A DNA stretch of 64,000 nucleotides from Nocardia mexicana NBRC 108244 (lineage in GTDB: Bacteria > Actinomycetota > Actinomycetes > Mycobacteriales > Mycobacteriaceae): NCBI RefSeq assembly GCF_001613165.1, contig NZ_BDBV01000036.1, positions 1 to 64,000 of the forward strand. The letters are read 5' to 3'. This document shows positions 33,656 through 41,851 of this stretch, in pieces; the stretch's first letter is position 1, and each line of letters starts with the position of its first letter. The position numbers and the translations under genes were made by a program. Under the pieces are notes generated by a model. The model was not told where the DNA came from, did not search any database, and worked only from the letters and a program-made list of their open reading frames with translations.

Positions 33656-34755
33656 CGCGTCAGTCCCAGTACGGCGAACATCAGACCGAAGTCGGGCCCG
33701 AAGTCGGCGAGCCTGCCGGTGCGGCAACCGTCGGCGCGCAACTGCACGCGCTCGCAGAAGGTGGACAGGGTTTCGTTGTCCAGCAACGACTTATCGGTCA
33801 GCAGGTGCAGCCGGGCCGCCTGGTTCTCACGGCTCATCGAGTTGGCGAAGTTGCCGAAGAACAGCGGCCCGACGTCGACGATCTCGGTGAGGCCGCGCGC
33901 GTTGTCGCGCAGCTGCCCGGTGATGCCGATCAGCCGGTTCAACGCGTCGGTCAGCGGCTGCCGATTCTCGGCGACGACGGTGCCGGTGTTGGTGACGAAG
34001 TCGTTGACCTGCGCGAGGACCGCGTGCAGGCCCGGCGCCTGGGCGCGCATCAGGTCGACCAGCTCGGTCAGGCGGGCGCTGAAGTCGCGCACGGTCTGGT
34101 CGTTGTCGGCGACGATGGTGGTCAGGTCGTTGAGTTCGACTATGGCACTGGAGATCTGGTCCTTGTTGGCCAGTCCCACCTCGAACGCCGAGGACAGCGC
34201 GTTCAACGTCTCGCGGATCTTGTCGCCGTTGCTGTCGAGCAGCGGGAACAGGACGCGGCTGGCCATCGGCCCGTCGGTCGAGCTGCCTTTCAACGATGCG
34301 CCGAGCTGTTCGAAGTTCTTCAGGATCCGATCCAGATCGACCGGAGTCCGGGTGCGTTCCAAGGGAATATGCATGCCGTCGGCGAGGGTCGGCCCGGTGC
34401 CGGAGTAGGCCGGGGTGAGTTCGATGTGCCGATTGGTGATCAGCTGCGGTGACACCAGCGCGGCCATGGCATCGGCCGGTAGCACGACATCGCCGTCGAT
34501 GGTCATCCGGACCTGCACGTAGTGGCCCTTGGCCTCGATGGCGTCGATCTGCCCGACCGGCAGGCCGAGCACCGATACCTCGTTACCGGAGTACAGACCG
34601 GCGACATTCTCGAAGTCGGCGCTGAGGTGGATCTGCTTGCCCAGCAAACGATCCGGTAGGGACGTCAGGGCGTGGGGCAGTACCGAGCAGGCCGCAGCCA
34701 GGATCGCGACCGCGCCGATAACCGTCGCGCGCAGCAGCATTCGGGTTCGCGTCAT
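33652..34755 (-). CDS. mceD: MCE family protein MceD, with a lipobox
   Basis: 367 residues. The MCE domain (about 40-115) has the D-type signature NVAGLYSGNEVSVLGLPVG followed by IDAIE and LVSPQLITNRHIELTP. The N-terminus is a signal sequence ending LAAAC (Cys23), so it looks like a lipoprotein, whereas I recall D subunits of M. tuberculosis having an uncleaved helix. With MceE that gives two adjacent lipoproteins in one complex. It overlaps mceC and mceE by 4 bp each. Confidence 0.9.
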   Translation of the reverse strand: MTRTRMLLRATVIGAVAILAAACSVLPHALTSLPDRLLGKQIHLSADFENVAGLYSGNEVSVLGLPVGQIDAIEAKGHYVQVRMTIDGDVVLPADAMAALVSPQLITNRHIELTPAYSGTGPTLADGMHIPLERTRTPVDLDRILKNFEQLGASLKGSSTDGPMASRVLFPLLDSNGDKIRETLNALSSAFEVGLANKDQISSAIVELNDLTTIVADNDQTVRDFSARLTELVDLMRAQAPGLHAVLAQVNDFVTNTGTVVAENRQPLTDALNRLIGITGQLRDNARGLTEIVDVGPLFFGNFANSMSRENQAARLHLLTDKSLLDNETLSTFCERVQLRADGCRTGRLADFGPDFGLMFAVLGLTR

Positions 34756-35837
34756 CGGCAGCCCTCCACCACCGCGACCACGCACAGCCAGTTGTCCGGG
34801 AACACCCATGGCAGGTACACCTCTCCGTACGGCCCGTTGCCGAAGGCGTTGTTGAATTGCCGCAGTGTCGGCGGCATGATCTGGTAGAGCCGGTCGAGGT
34901 TCTCGCGGTTGCGCTCCAGGCCCTGCGACATGGTGTTCAGATTCTGAATCAGCGGAGCCAGCTGCCCACCGTTCTCGATGCCCATGTCCTGCAGCGTTTT
35001 CGACACCGCGGCGATGTTGTCGAGCAGTTGCCGGATCAGCTCCCGGCGCTGGGCGACCGCATCGCCGATGGCCTGGCCGCGGGTCAGCAGCATCAGCACG
35101 CTGTTGCGATTGTCGGAGACCAGCCTGGATACCGCGTCGACATTTTTCAGCAGTCCGTCGACCTCGTCGCGGCGATCGCTGACCACCTTGGCCAGGACCC
35201 CGACCGCGTCCAGGGCCTGGGCCGTCAATTGCGGCGAGTCGCCCATCTGCGCGGCGACCGCGTCCAGCGACTGCCGGAGTTTGCCGGGGTCCAGGCGTTC
35301 GACGTGCTCGAACGAATGCTTGTAGGTGGGGTCGTTGACGACCTTGGACAGGTTGTACGGCACCGACGTCTGCGCGAGGGGGATGGTGGTGCCCGCCAGC
35401 GGCTCTCCCGTTCCGGGCTCGAGCTCGACGTGCATCTTGCCGAGGATGGTCGACATCTTGATCGCGGCGCGGGCGTCGTGCCCGAGCTCGGTATCCCGGT
35501 CGATCGACATCTCCACCACGACCCGGTCGCGTTCCAGGTGCGCGGATTTCACCGTGCCGATCTCGATGCCGGACATGTCGACGCTGTTGCCCGGCCGCAG
35601 ACCGGCCGCCTGCGCGAACTCGGCCCGCACCACACGGTCGCCGATACCGGCCCGGCTCAGCAGGCTGGATCCGGCCAGCAGCAGGACGACGACGGCACCG
35701 GCGGCCATGCCCAGCCAGAAGTGGCGATTGCGCCGATAGGACGGGACCGCGGTCCACATCGCGGGCAGCGTCGGGAGACCGAACCGGCTCAGCAGCCGGT
35801 TGACCGGGCCCAGCCGGCGCAGGAATCCGAGGATCAT
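34752..35837 (-). CDS. mceC: MCE family protein MceC
   Basis: 361 residues from ATG 35837, which overlaps the mceB stop (ATGA); a longer frame exists but would run into mceB. A membrane helix (about 40-62) is followed by the MCE domain (VRAEFAQAAGLRPGNSVDMS, GIEIGTVKSAHLE) and a long helical region. The C-terminal end (WVFPDNWLCVVAVVEGCR) has paired cysteines that may form a disulfide outside the cell. It is the third tunnel subunit. Confidence 0.92.
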   Translation of the reverse strand: MILGFLRRLGPVNRLLSRFGLPTLPAMWTAVPSYRRNRHFWLGMAAGAVVVLLLAGSSLLSRAGIGDRVVRAEFAQAAGLRPGNSVDMSGIEIGTVKSAHLERDRVVVEMSIDRDTELGHDARAAIKMSTILGKMHVELEPGTGEPLAGTTIPLAQTSVPYNLSKVVNDPTYKHSFEHVERLDPGKLRQSLDAVAAQMGDSPQLTAQALDAVGVLAKVVSDRRDEVDGLLKNVDAVSRLVSDNRNSVLMLLTRGQAIGDAVAQRRELIRQLLDNIAAVSKTLQDMGIENGGQLAPLIQNLNTMSQGLERNRENLDRLYQIMPPTLRQFNNAFGNGPYGEVYLPWVFPDNWLCVVAVVEGCR

Positions 35838-36865
35838 CGGCACACCTCCGAATGCGCGTTGCCGCCGATGCGGGAGAACAACCCGCGCGGGAACAGCACG
35901 CCCCACAGCGAGACGTCCAGCCCGCAGACGTAGGAGTTGATGTAGGTGCCGTTGCCGCTGATCCGGGCGAGCCCGGCCAATACGTACGGCAGCTCGACGG
36001 CGGCCTGATCCAGGCGAGAACCGTTGGCCAGCAATAGGTCCACGCCAGTGGTCGCGTACCGCTGGGCCTGTGCCATACCCGGCGCGACCTGCGCTATCAG
36101 GTCCGCCAGTTGCGTCGTGGATGCCGATACCTGTTCGACGGCCGGTTTCAGTGCCTCGCCCTGTTCGTACAGGCCGGTCACCAGGGCGCGGGACTGGGTG
36201 ATGAGGGTCTCGAGTTCTCCGCTGCGGTTGGCGAGCCCGGCCACGACGCCGCTGAGGTTGGTGATCACCGCACCCAGAATGTCGTCGCGTTGCTTGAAAG
36301 TGCTTGCCAGCCCGGCGGCTTGGGTGATCAGGGCGCTCAATGACACGTTGTCGCCCTGTAGCGCCTGCACGAGTGTTTCCGACAGCGAATTGACGTCGTC
36401 GGGTTGCAGCACGCTGAACAGTGGCTCGAATCCGGCGAGCAGGGTCGACACGTCGAACGACGACTCGGTGCGCCCCAGCGGGATCGCGCCACCCGGTGGC
36501 AGCGGATCGACGCCGCCGGTTCCGGGCAGTAGCGCCACGTAGCGCTGCCCGATCAGGTTCTGATAGCGGATCGCGGCTTTGGTCGCGGTGGTCAGGTGCT
36601 GGCGGGACTGGATCCGGAACTGCACCCGCGCCTTGCGATTCGGGTCGAAGTCGATGGCGTCGACGCGTCCGACCCGCACCCCGGCCATGCGCACGTCGTC
36701 GCCGGTGCGCAGGCCGAGTACATTGTCGAATGTGGCCGCGTACCGGTGGGTGTCGCCGGGCACCGACCGCTGCAGGGTGGACCAGATCGTGTAGGACGCG
36801 ATCAGCGCCAGCGCGACGAACAGACTGAAAACATGCACCGCGGTGCGGGTTTTGATCATCGTCAA
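35834..36865 (-). CDS. mceB: MCE family protein MceB
   Basis: 343 residues. N-terminal helix (about 8-28), MCE domain (about 40-115; FDNVLGLRTGDDVRMAGVRV, GRVDAIDF, YQNLIGQRYVALLPG) and helical tail. The C-terminal GTYINSYVCGLDVSLWGVLF and EVC residues include two cysteines. Overlaps mceA and mceC by 4 bp each, so the whole set is translationally coupled. Confidence 0.92.
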   Translation of the reverse strand: MTMIKTRTAVHVFSLFVALALIASYTIWSTLQRSVPGDTHRYAATFDNVLGLRTGDDVRMAGVRVGRVDAIDFDPNRKARVQFRIQSRQHLTTATKAAIRYQNLIGQRYVALLPGTGGVDPLPPGGAIPLGRTESSFDVSTLLAGFEPLFSVLQPDDVNSLSETLVQALQGDNVSLSALITQAAGLASTFKQRDDILGAVITNLSGVVAGLANRSGELETLITQSRALVTGLYEQGEALKPAVEQVSASTTQLADLIAQVAPGMAQAQRYATTGVDLLLANGSRLDQAAVELPYVLAGLARISGNGTYINSYVCGLDVSLWGVLFPRGLFSRIGGNAHSEVCR

Positions 36866-38280
36866 TGCCTTCCCGAGGGGGTCACGGTGACCGAACCATC
36901 GGCCAATACCGGTGCCAGGAGCAGCAATTGGGCCGTGGTGGGCCTACCGCCGACCATCGCGGCGATCGCATCGGCGCCACGCAGCGGCGCAGCGGCCGGT
37001 GCCGTGGACTCCGGGACGGGACCCGCCGCGGGCACACCGTCCGCCGAAGGCGGTCCGGGCGGTGCCGGAGGTCCCGGCAGCGCGGGAAGTCCGGGCAGTG
37101 ATGGTATGCCCGGAAGTGTGAGTCCGAGTGGCGTCGGCGGGCCCGGCACCGGCGGACCCGCCGCCTCCGCTCGCCGGGGCAGCAACTGGGGCGGAAATTG
37201 TTGCGGTACAGCGCTATCCGGAACCGACGGACCACCGCAGCGCGGGCCGTACAGGTATTCGTAATGCGGACAGTCCTGAGCCGTGTACTGCTTGAACGGG
37301 GTGAAGGTCACGGTGATCGCCCAGTTCATCTGCTTGGACGGACCCCAGTTGAACACCGTGGCCAACTTGCTCAGCGCGACGTTCAGGTTCGCCACCGACT
37401 CCGCGATCGCGCCCGGATCCGCGGCCAGCGCACCGAAGGTCTCGTCCAGGCCGGACACCAATTCCTTACCGGCATCGGGATTTCGGGCGAACAGCGAGTT
37501 GGTCGCGTCGACGGCGGCACCGGCGCCGGACAGCAGCGCCACCACGCCCGCACGCCGGTCGATGACGGTGCGCGCGGCGGTCACCGATTCGGCGAGCACG
37601 TCGACCAGCTCCGGGGTGGACCGGCTGATCGCCGCCGAGGCGGCACCGAGATTGCCCAGCAACTCGCCGATACCCGGGGTGGCGCGGACCGTCGTGGTCC
37701 ACTGGTCCAGGCGTTCGATGGTCGAGCCGGGCACCCGGGCGGCCGGGTCCAGGGCGTCGGCGAGAGTCCCCAGCACCCGGCCGAGCTTGTCCGGCTGGAT
37801 GTTGTCGAGGACGGTGCGCAGCGTGGTCAGGGTGGTCTGCAGCTGGGTGGTCTCCGTGCTGGTGTCCTGCCGAATCGTCGCTCCCGCGCGCAGGCCCGCG
37901 GCGGGCCCGTTGTCGACCAGTTCGATCGCGGTGACGCCGAAGATGTTGGCGGGCACCACACGTGCGGTCACGGTCTCCGGAATAGACTGCGCGACATCGG
38001 CATTCAATGCCAGTCGGACGTTCTGCCGCTCGCCCCTCGCGACGATGTCCGCCCCGTCGGCACGGCCGACGAGCATGCCGCGGAATTTCACATCGGCGTG
38101 TTCGGGCAGGCCGTCGCCGGTCCCGGTCATCACCGCGGTCACCGCGACGTCGTCGCCGAAATGCCCGGTGTAGCGCAGGCCCAGCAGGTACACCACGGCG
38201 GAGACGGCCGCGGCGACGGCAACACCGCCCAGCACCAGGGCACGAGGCGACGGCCCGCGCCCGGTCGGATCGATCATCAT
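36862..38280 (-). CDS. mceA: MCE family protein MceA, with Pro/Gly-rich tail
   Basis: 472 residues. N-terminal helix (about 14-34), MCE domain (about 42-120; ADVKFRGMLVGRADGADIVA, VVPANIFGVTAIEL), helical part to about 350, then a conserved-looking TPFKQYTAQDCPHYEYLYGP segment. Residues 375-440 are a Pro/Gly/Leu-rich low-complexity tail (PGIPSLPGLPALPGPPAPPG) that is unusually repetitive and may extend towards the outer cell envelope. The gene begins 9 bp after yrbEB. Confidence 0.92.
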   Translation of the reverse strand: MMIDPTGRGPSPRALVLGGVAVAAAVSAVVYLLGLRYTGHFGDDVAVTAVMTGTGDGLPEHADVKFRGMLVGRADGADIVARGERQNVRLALNADVAQSIPETVTARVVPANIFGVTAIELVDNGPAAGLRAGATIRQDTSTETTQLQTTLTTLRTVLDNIQPDKLGRVLGTLADALDPAARVPGSTIERLDQWTTTVRATPGIGELLGNLGAASAAISRSTPELVDVLAESVTAARTVIDRRAGVVALLSGAGAAVDATNSLFARNPDAGKELVSGLDETFGALAADPGAIAESVANLNVALSKLATVFNWGPSKQMNWAITVTFTPFKQYTAQDCPHYEYLYGPRCGGPSVPDSAVPQQFPPQLLPRRAEAAGPPVPGPPTPLGLTLPGIPSLPGLPALPGPPAPPGPPSADGVPAAGPVPESTAPAAAPLRGADAIAAMVGGRPTTAQLLLLAPVLADGSVTVTPSGRH

Positions 38281-38289
38281 CGAGGCCCC

Positions 38290-39150
38290 CTACCCGGAGA
38301 TCCGAATGCCGGGGTCGATGCCCCAGATGGACATGGTCAACAGCAGATTCGCGAAGACGACCACGATGATCGCCATCCGGATCGCGCGGCCCGCGGCCAC
38401 TCCGACCCCCTCCGGACCACCCGCGGCGACGAACCCGTAATAACATTGGATGAACGTCGTAAGCACCACGTAGACAACGACTTTCAGCGCCGAGTAGGCG
38501 ATGTCGACCGGGTTGAGAAACTGGTGAAAGTAGTGGTCGTAGGTGCCGAGCGTGGTGCCGCCCAGAAACAGCACCGCCACCCTCGTCGTCACATACGCCA
38601 CCGCCAGGCCCACGCTGTACAGCGGCAGGATCGCGACCGTCGCCGCGAGCATGCGGGTGGTGACCAGATATGGCAGCGGGCGGATGGCGATCGACTCCAA
38701 TGCATCGATCTCCTCGGAGATGCGCATGGACCCGATCTGCGCGGTGAATCGGCAGCCGGCCTGTGCGGCGAACGCCAGCGTCGCCAGCAGCGGCGCCAGT
38801 TCCCGGGTGGTGGCGAATCCGGATACCGCGCCGGTCAGCGGGCTCATGGTCAGCAGATCGAGCGCGGTGTGCGATTCCATGCCGACGGTGACGCCGCCGA
38901 ACCCGCACAGGATCAGCACCACGCCGATACAGCCGCCGCCCACCACCAGCGACCCGTTGCCCCAGGTGACATCGGTGATCAGCCGCAGCAGTTCCTTGCT
39001 GTAGTGGCGCAGCACGAACGGGATCGCGGCCAGTGCCTGCAGGAACAGCAGGCCCTGATGCCCCAGGCGGGCACTGACTCCGGCCGGCGCCAGCACCATG
39101 CCGCGGATCCGCCGGACGGGTCGCGCCAGCGGCGGCACATACTGGGTCAT
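38290..39150 (-). CDS. yrbEB: YrbEB-type Mce permease
   Basis: 286 residues with about six membrane spans, the MlaE/YrbE fold. Diagnostic sequence is FATTRELAPLLATLAFAAQA followed by GCRFTAQIGSMRISEEIDAL, with the EEIDAL coupling motif that contacts the ATPase. It begins 1 bp after the yrbEA stop. With YrbEA it forms the membrane channel of an ABC-type lipid importer; the ATPase (MceG-type) is not encoded in this window. Confidence 0.93.
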   Translation of the reverse strand: MTQYVPPLARPVRRIRGMVLAPAGVSARLGHQGLLFLQALAAIPFVLRHYSKELLRLITDVTWGNGSLVVGGGCIGVVLILCGFGGVTVGMESHTALDLLTMSPLTGAVSGFATTRELAPLLATLAFAAQAGCRFTAQIGSMRISEEIDALESIAIRPLPYLVTTRMLAATVAILPLYSVGLAVAYVTTRVAVLFLGGTTLGTYDHYFHQFLNPVDIAYSALKVVVYVVLTTFIQCYYGFVAAGGPEGVGVAAGRAIRMAIIVVVFANLLLTMSIWGIDPGIRISG

Positions 39151-39151
39151 C

Positions 39152-40009
39152 TCAGATCACCTTGGTCGGGAACAGCGTGTTGTAGATCTGAGTGACGACG
39201 ATGTTCGTCGCGAACAGCACGATCGCGGAGTTGACCACCGAGGAGTTCACCGCGTTCGCCACCCCGCCGGGCCCGCCCTTGGTGTTGAGCCCGGTATCGC
39301 AGGCGATGATCGCCGCCAGCGCGCCGAAGATCATCGCCTTCACCAGTGCCACCGCCAGGTCACTGGCCACGGCGAAGGAGGCGAAGGTGCTGATGTAGGA
39401 GCCGGGCGTCCCGGACTGGATGTAGATGTTGAACACATAGCCGGTGGCGAACCCGACGAAGACGACCAGTCCGCACAGCAGCACGCTGACCAGCATCGAT
39501 GCCGCCAGCCGAGGGGCGACCAGCCGCCGGACCGGATCGACGCCCATCACGACCATCGCGTCGATCTCCTCCCGGATCGTGCGCGATCCCAGATCCGCGC
39601 AGATCGAGGAGCCGACCGCGCCGGCGATCATGAGCGAGGTCACCAGAGGCGCGCCCTGGCGAATAATGCCCAGCCCGTTGACGGCGCCGATGAACGTGGT
39701 CGCGCCGACCTGCGAGACCAGCGAACCGACCTGGATCGACACCACCACCGCGATCGGCACCGCCACCAGCAGCGTCGGCGTGGCCGAAACGCTCGCCATG
39801 AACGCGCACTGCTTGACGAACTCCTGCCACGGAAACCGGCGCCGCGCAAGGGAAGTCGCCAATTCGGTGGTGGCACGGCCGGTCATGACCACCTGGCGGC
39901 CCGCGGTCTCGACCGATCGCTGCGGGTGGTCGCGCCAATAGTCCAGAACGGATCGGATCACCCGAGCCCGATCGGAAAGGCCGCGCTCGATGCCTGTCGA
40001 CACCGTCAT
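39152..40009 (-). CDS. yrbEA: YrbEA-type Mce permease, first gene of operon
   Basis: 285 residues, six membrane spans. Family signature: GLGIIRQGAPLVTSLMIAGA then VGSSICADLGSRTIREEIDAM. ATG 40009 has a strong GAAGGAGG 8 nt upstream, consistent with the first gene of a long operon (yrbEA to 29735, 11 genes). The operator cluster at 40073-40112 lies 60-100 bp upstream. Confidence 0.93.
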   Translation of the reverse strand: MTVSTGIERGLSDRARVIRSVLDYWRDHPQRSVETAGRQVVMTGRATTELATSLARRRFPWQEFVKQCAFMASVSATPTLLVAVPIAVVVSIQVGSLVSQVGATTFIGAVNGLGIIRQGAPLVTSLMIAGAVGSSICADLGSRTIREEIDAMVVMGVDPVRRLVAPRLAASMLVSVLLCGLVVFVGFATGYVFNIYIQSGTPGSYISTFASFAVASDLAVALVKAMIFGALAAIIACDTGLNTKGGPGGVANAVNSSVVNSAIVLFATNIVVTQIYNTLFPTKVI

Positions 40010-40072
40010 CGGCGTCGCCTCCTTCGTAGCCGCGCCCCCGAACGTGCGGGTGGCGCGGCACCCTCCCTATAA

Positions 40073-40112
40073 CTACGGTTACGTAGAACTTGTTTTCTAC
40101 GCTCGCGTAGAA
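40073..40112. promoter_or_regulatory. Divergent TTCTAC/GTAGAA operators, yrbEA / tetR
   Basis: CTACG-GTTA-CGTAG (40073-40086) and TTCTACGC-TC-GCGTAGAA (40095-40112) are inverted repeats between the divergent yrbEA and TetR genes. They share the TTCTAC/GTAGAA half-site with the three palindromes upstream of the DUF2236 gene. TetR genes commonly repress a divergent neighbour through such sites, so this is very likely the TetR operator. Confidence 0.75.
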
Positions 40113-40174
40113 GTGTGATCGACACGGTAGCAAGCGGGAGGCAGGGCCGCAGCGGTTTGAGGGATGATTTCTTG

Positions 40175-40906
40175 GTGAGTGTTGAGCGGAAGTCCTCGGG
40201 CGTGTGGCAGGTCTCGCCGGAGGCACGGACCGGTCGCCGGCGGCGCAACGGCCCCCGGCTACCGCCGGACCAGCGGCGTGAGCAGTTGCTCGACGCCGCG
40301 TTGGCGGTCGTCGGCCGCGACGGCCTGGCGAACCTGACGATGCAGGCGGTGGCCAAACAGGCGGGCGTCGCGAAGCCGGTGCTGTACGCGATGTATCCGA
40401 CCGCGCCGGAACTTGTTGCGGCACTGCTGCATCGCGAGCATGCGCGCGGGATGTCGCAGGTGTTCGACGCCCTGCCGCAGCAGGATTTTCACGAATCGGA
40501 TCCGGATCAGGCGTACCTGGAAGCGGTCATGATGTTCCTCGGCGCTGTCGCCGCCGCCCCGCACCGGTGGCGGCTGATCCTCATGCAGCACGACGGCGCG
40601 CCCGCCGACTATCGCGAATTGCTCGCCGATGCCCGCGGCGGCCTGCTCGACCGCTGCGCACAACTGCTCGACGCCGGTATCGCCGTGCGCGGCGGCCCGA
40701 AGGACGCCGACGTCGAACTCATCGCCCACGTCATGCTCGGCTTCGTCGAGGTCCTCGGCCGCCTCGTGCTCTCGGATCCCGGCCGATTCCCACCCGAGCG
40801 GCTGCGCTCGACGGTCCGGGCACTCATCCGGACGCTGCCCAACGGACCTGCCGAGTCCGCCGGAACGCCGGGCAGGGAATCGGCCTCCCCCGCCGCGGCC
40901 GAGTGA
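40175..40906 (+). CDS. TetR family regulator, probable mce repressor
   Basis: 243 residues from GTG 40175, chosen because GAGGGA lies 10 nt upstream; GTG 40115 is in frame but touches the operator and has no Shine-Dalgarno. After a basic N-terminal extension the helix-turn-helix reads LLDAALAVVGRDGLANLTMQ then AVAKQAGVAKPVLYAMYP (about residues 40-80). The C-terminal part is a typical TetR_C helical core. Divergence from yrbEA and the shared operator motif suggest it represses the mce operon, itself and the DUF2236 gene, with a lipid-derived inducer. Confidence 0.88.
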   Translation: MSVERKSSGVWQVSPEARTGRRRRNGPRLPPDQRREQLLDAALAVVGRDGLANLTMQAVAKQAGVAKPVLYAMYPTAPELVAALLHREHARGMSQVFDALPQQDFHESDPDQAYLEAVMMFLGAVAAAPHRWRLILMQHDGAPADYRELLADARGGLLDRCAQLLDAGIAVRGGPKDADVELIAHVMLGFVEVLGRLVLSDPGRFPPERLRSTVRALIRTLPNGPAESAGTPGRESASPAAAE

Positions 40907-40910
40907 AAAA

Positions 40911-41792
40911 TTGAGTCCGCTGCCGACCTCCAGCTCCGCTGGTGATTCCCGGGAAGACCCCGGGAAGGTCCTCGTCGTCGGAGACCTGCACGGCAATGGC
41001 ACCCATGCCAGGACTCTCCTGCGCATCGCGGCCCGGCGGGGTTGCCGGGCGGTGTTCGCCCTGGGCGACTTCGGCGCCGTCGAACACACCCGCGCCGGGC
41101 GCCGCTACTTCGATCATGTCGATCGCGCCGCCGCCCGTCACGATCTCACCGTGTACTTCCTCGACGGCAACCACGACAATGCCGCGCTGCTGTTGACGTA
41201 CTACCGCGACGTTCGCGACGCGGACGGATTTCTCCGCTGCCGCAACCGGATTCGATATGCACCCCGCGGCCATCGCTGGACCTGGAACGGCACCCGGTTC
41301 GCCGCATTCGGCGGCGCCTACTCCGTCGACAAACCCCGCCGATTGGCCGAACAGGCTCGCCGTGCCGCGCGGGCCAGACGGCATCGCCGTCCGCCCGAAA
41401 TCGACAGTCACACACTGTGGTTCCCCGACGAACAGATGACCGACGACGACCTGAAAACACTGCTGGCCGCCGACTCAGCACCGGTCGACATCCTGCTGAC
41501 GCACGACAAACCCCGCGCCGCACAGCCCGACCACAACCGCAAGACCGCCCCGGAATGCCTGCCCAACCAGGACCGAATCCAACTACTGGTCGACACCTTG
41601 CATCCCGCGCTACTACTGCACGGGCATCTGCACTACCGCTACACCGACCTACTCACCGGCGGTACCGGTCGACCGACCCGCGTCGAGGGCCTGGCCGCCG
41701 ACCCCGACGTCTCCTGGCACCCGGGCTACCACCCCCGCGACTCCTGGCTGGAACTCCCCCTGCCCTATCCCCCACACACGGCGGGAGCTTGA
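40911..41792 (+). CDS. Calcineurin-like metallophosphoesterase
   Basis: About 293 residues from TTG 40911, the only plausible start after the TetR stop (40906). All five metallophosphoesterase blocks are present: GDLHGN, GDFGAVEH, GNHDN, LLTHDKP and LHGHLHYRY, so a two-metal phosphohydrolase active site is intact. No signal peptide. Substrate unknown. It follows TetR closely and could be co-transcribed with it. A 7-bp hairpin (CGGTTGC 41800-41806 / GCAACCG 41815-41821) follows. Confidence 0.85.
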   Translation: MSPLPTSSSAGDSREDPGKVLVVGDLHGNGTHARTLLRIAARRGCRAVFALGDFGAVEHTRAGRRYFDHVDRAAARHDLTVYFLDGNHDNAALLLTYYRDVRDADGFLRCRNRIRYAPRGHRWTWNGTRFAAFGGAYSVDKPRRLAEQARRAARARRHRRPPEIDSHTLWFPDEQMTDDDLKTLLAADSAPVDILLTHDKPRAAQPDHNRKTAPECLPNQDRIQLLVDTLHPALLLHGHLHYRYTDLLTGGTGRPTRVEGLAADPDVSWHPGYHPRDSWLELPLPYPPHTAGA

Positions 41793-41851
41793 CCAACTCC
41801 GGTTGCTGCTCAACGCAACCGAATCGGGCGTTGCTGGCTAAGGTGAAGGTC

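Noticed and set aside
34857..35933. 358-codon plus-strand frame opposite mceC
   Set aside because: Lies entirely across a well-supported MCE gene and has no recognisable domain or start signal.
31317..40009. Mce operon as a degraded or incomplete copy
   Set aside because: All eight yrbE/mce frames are intact, of normal length and coupled; only the MceG-type ATPase is absent, as is usual because it is encoded elsewhere.
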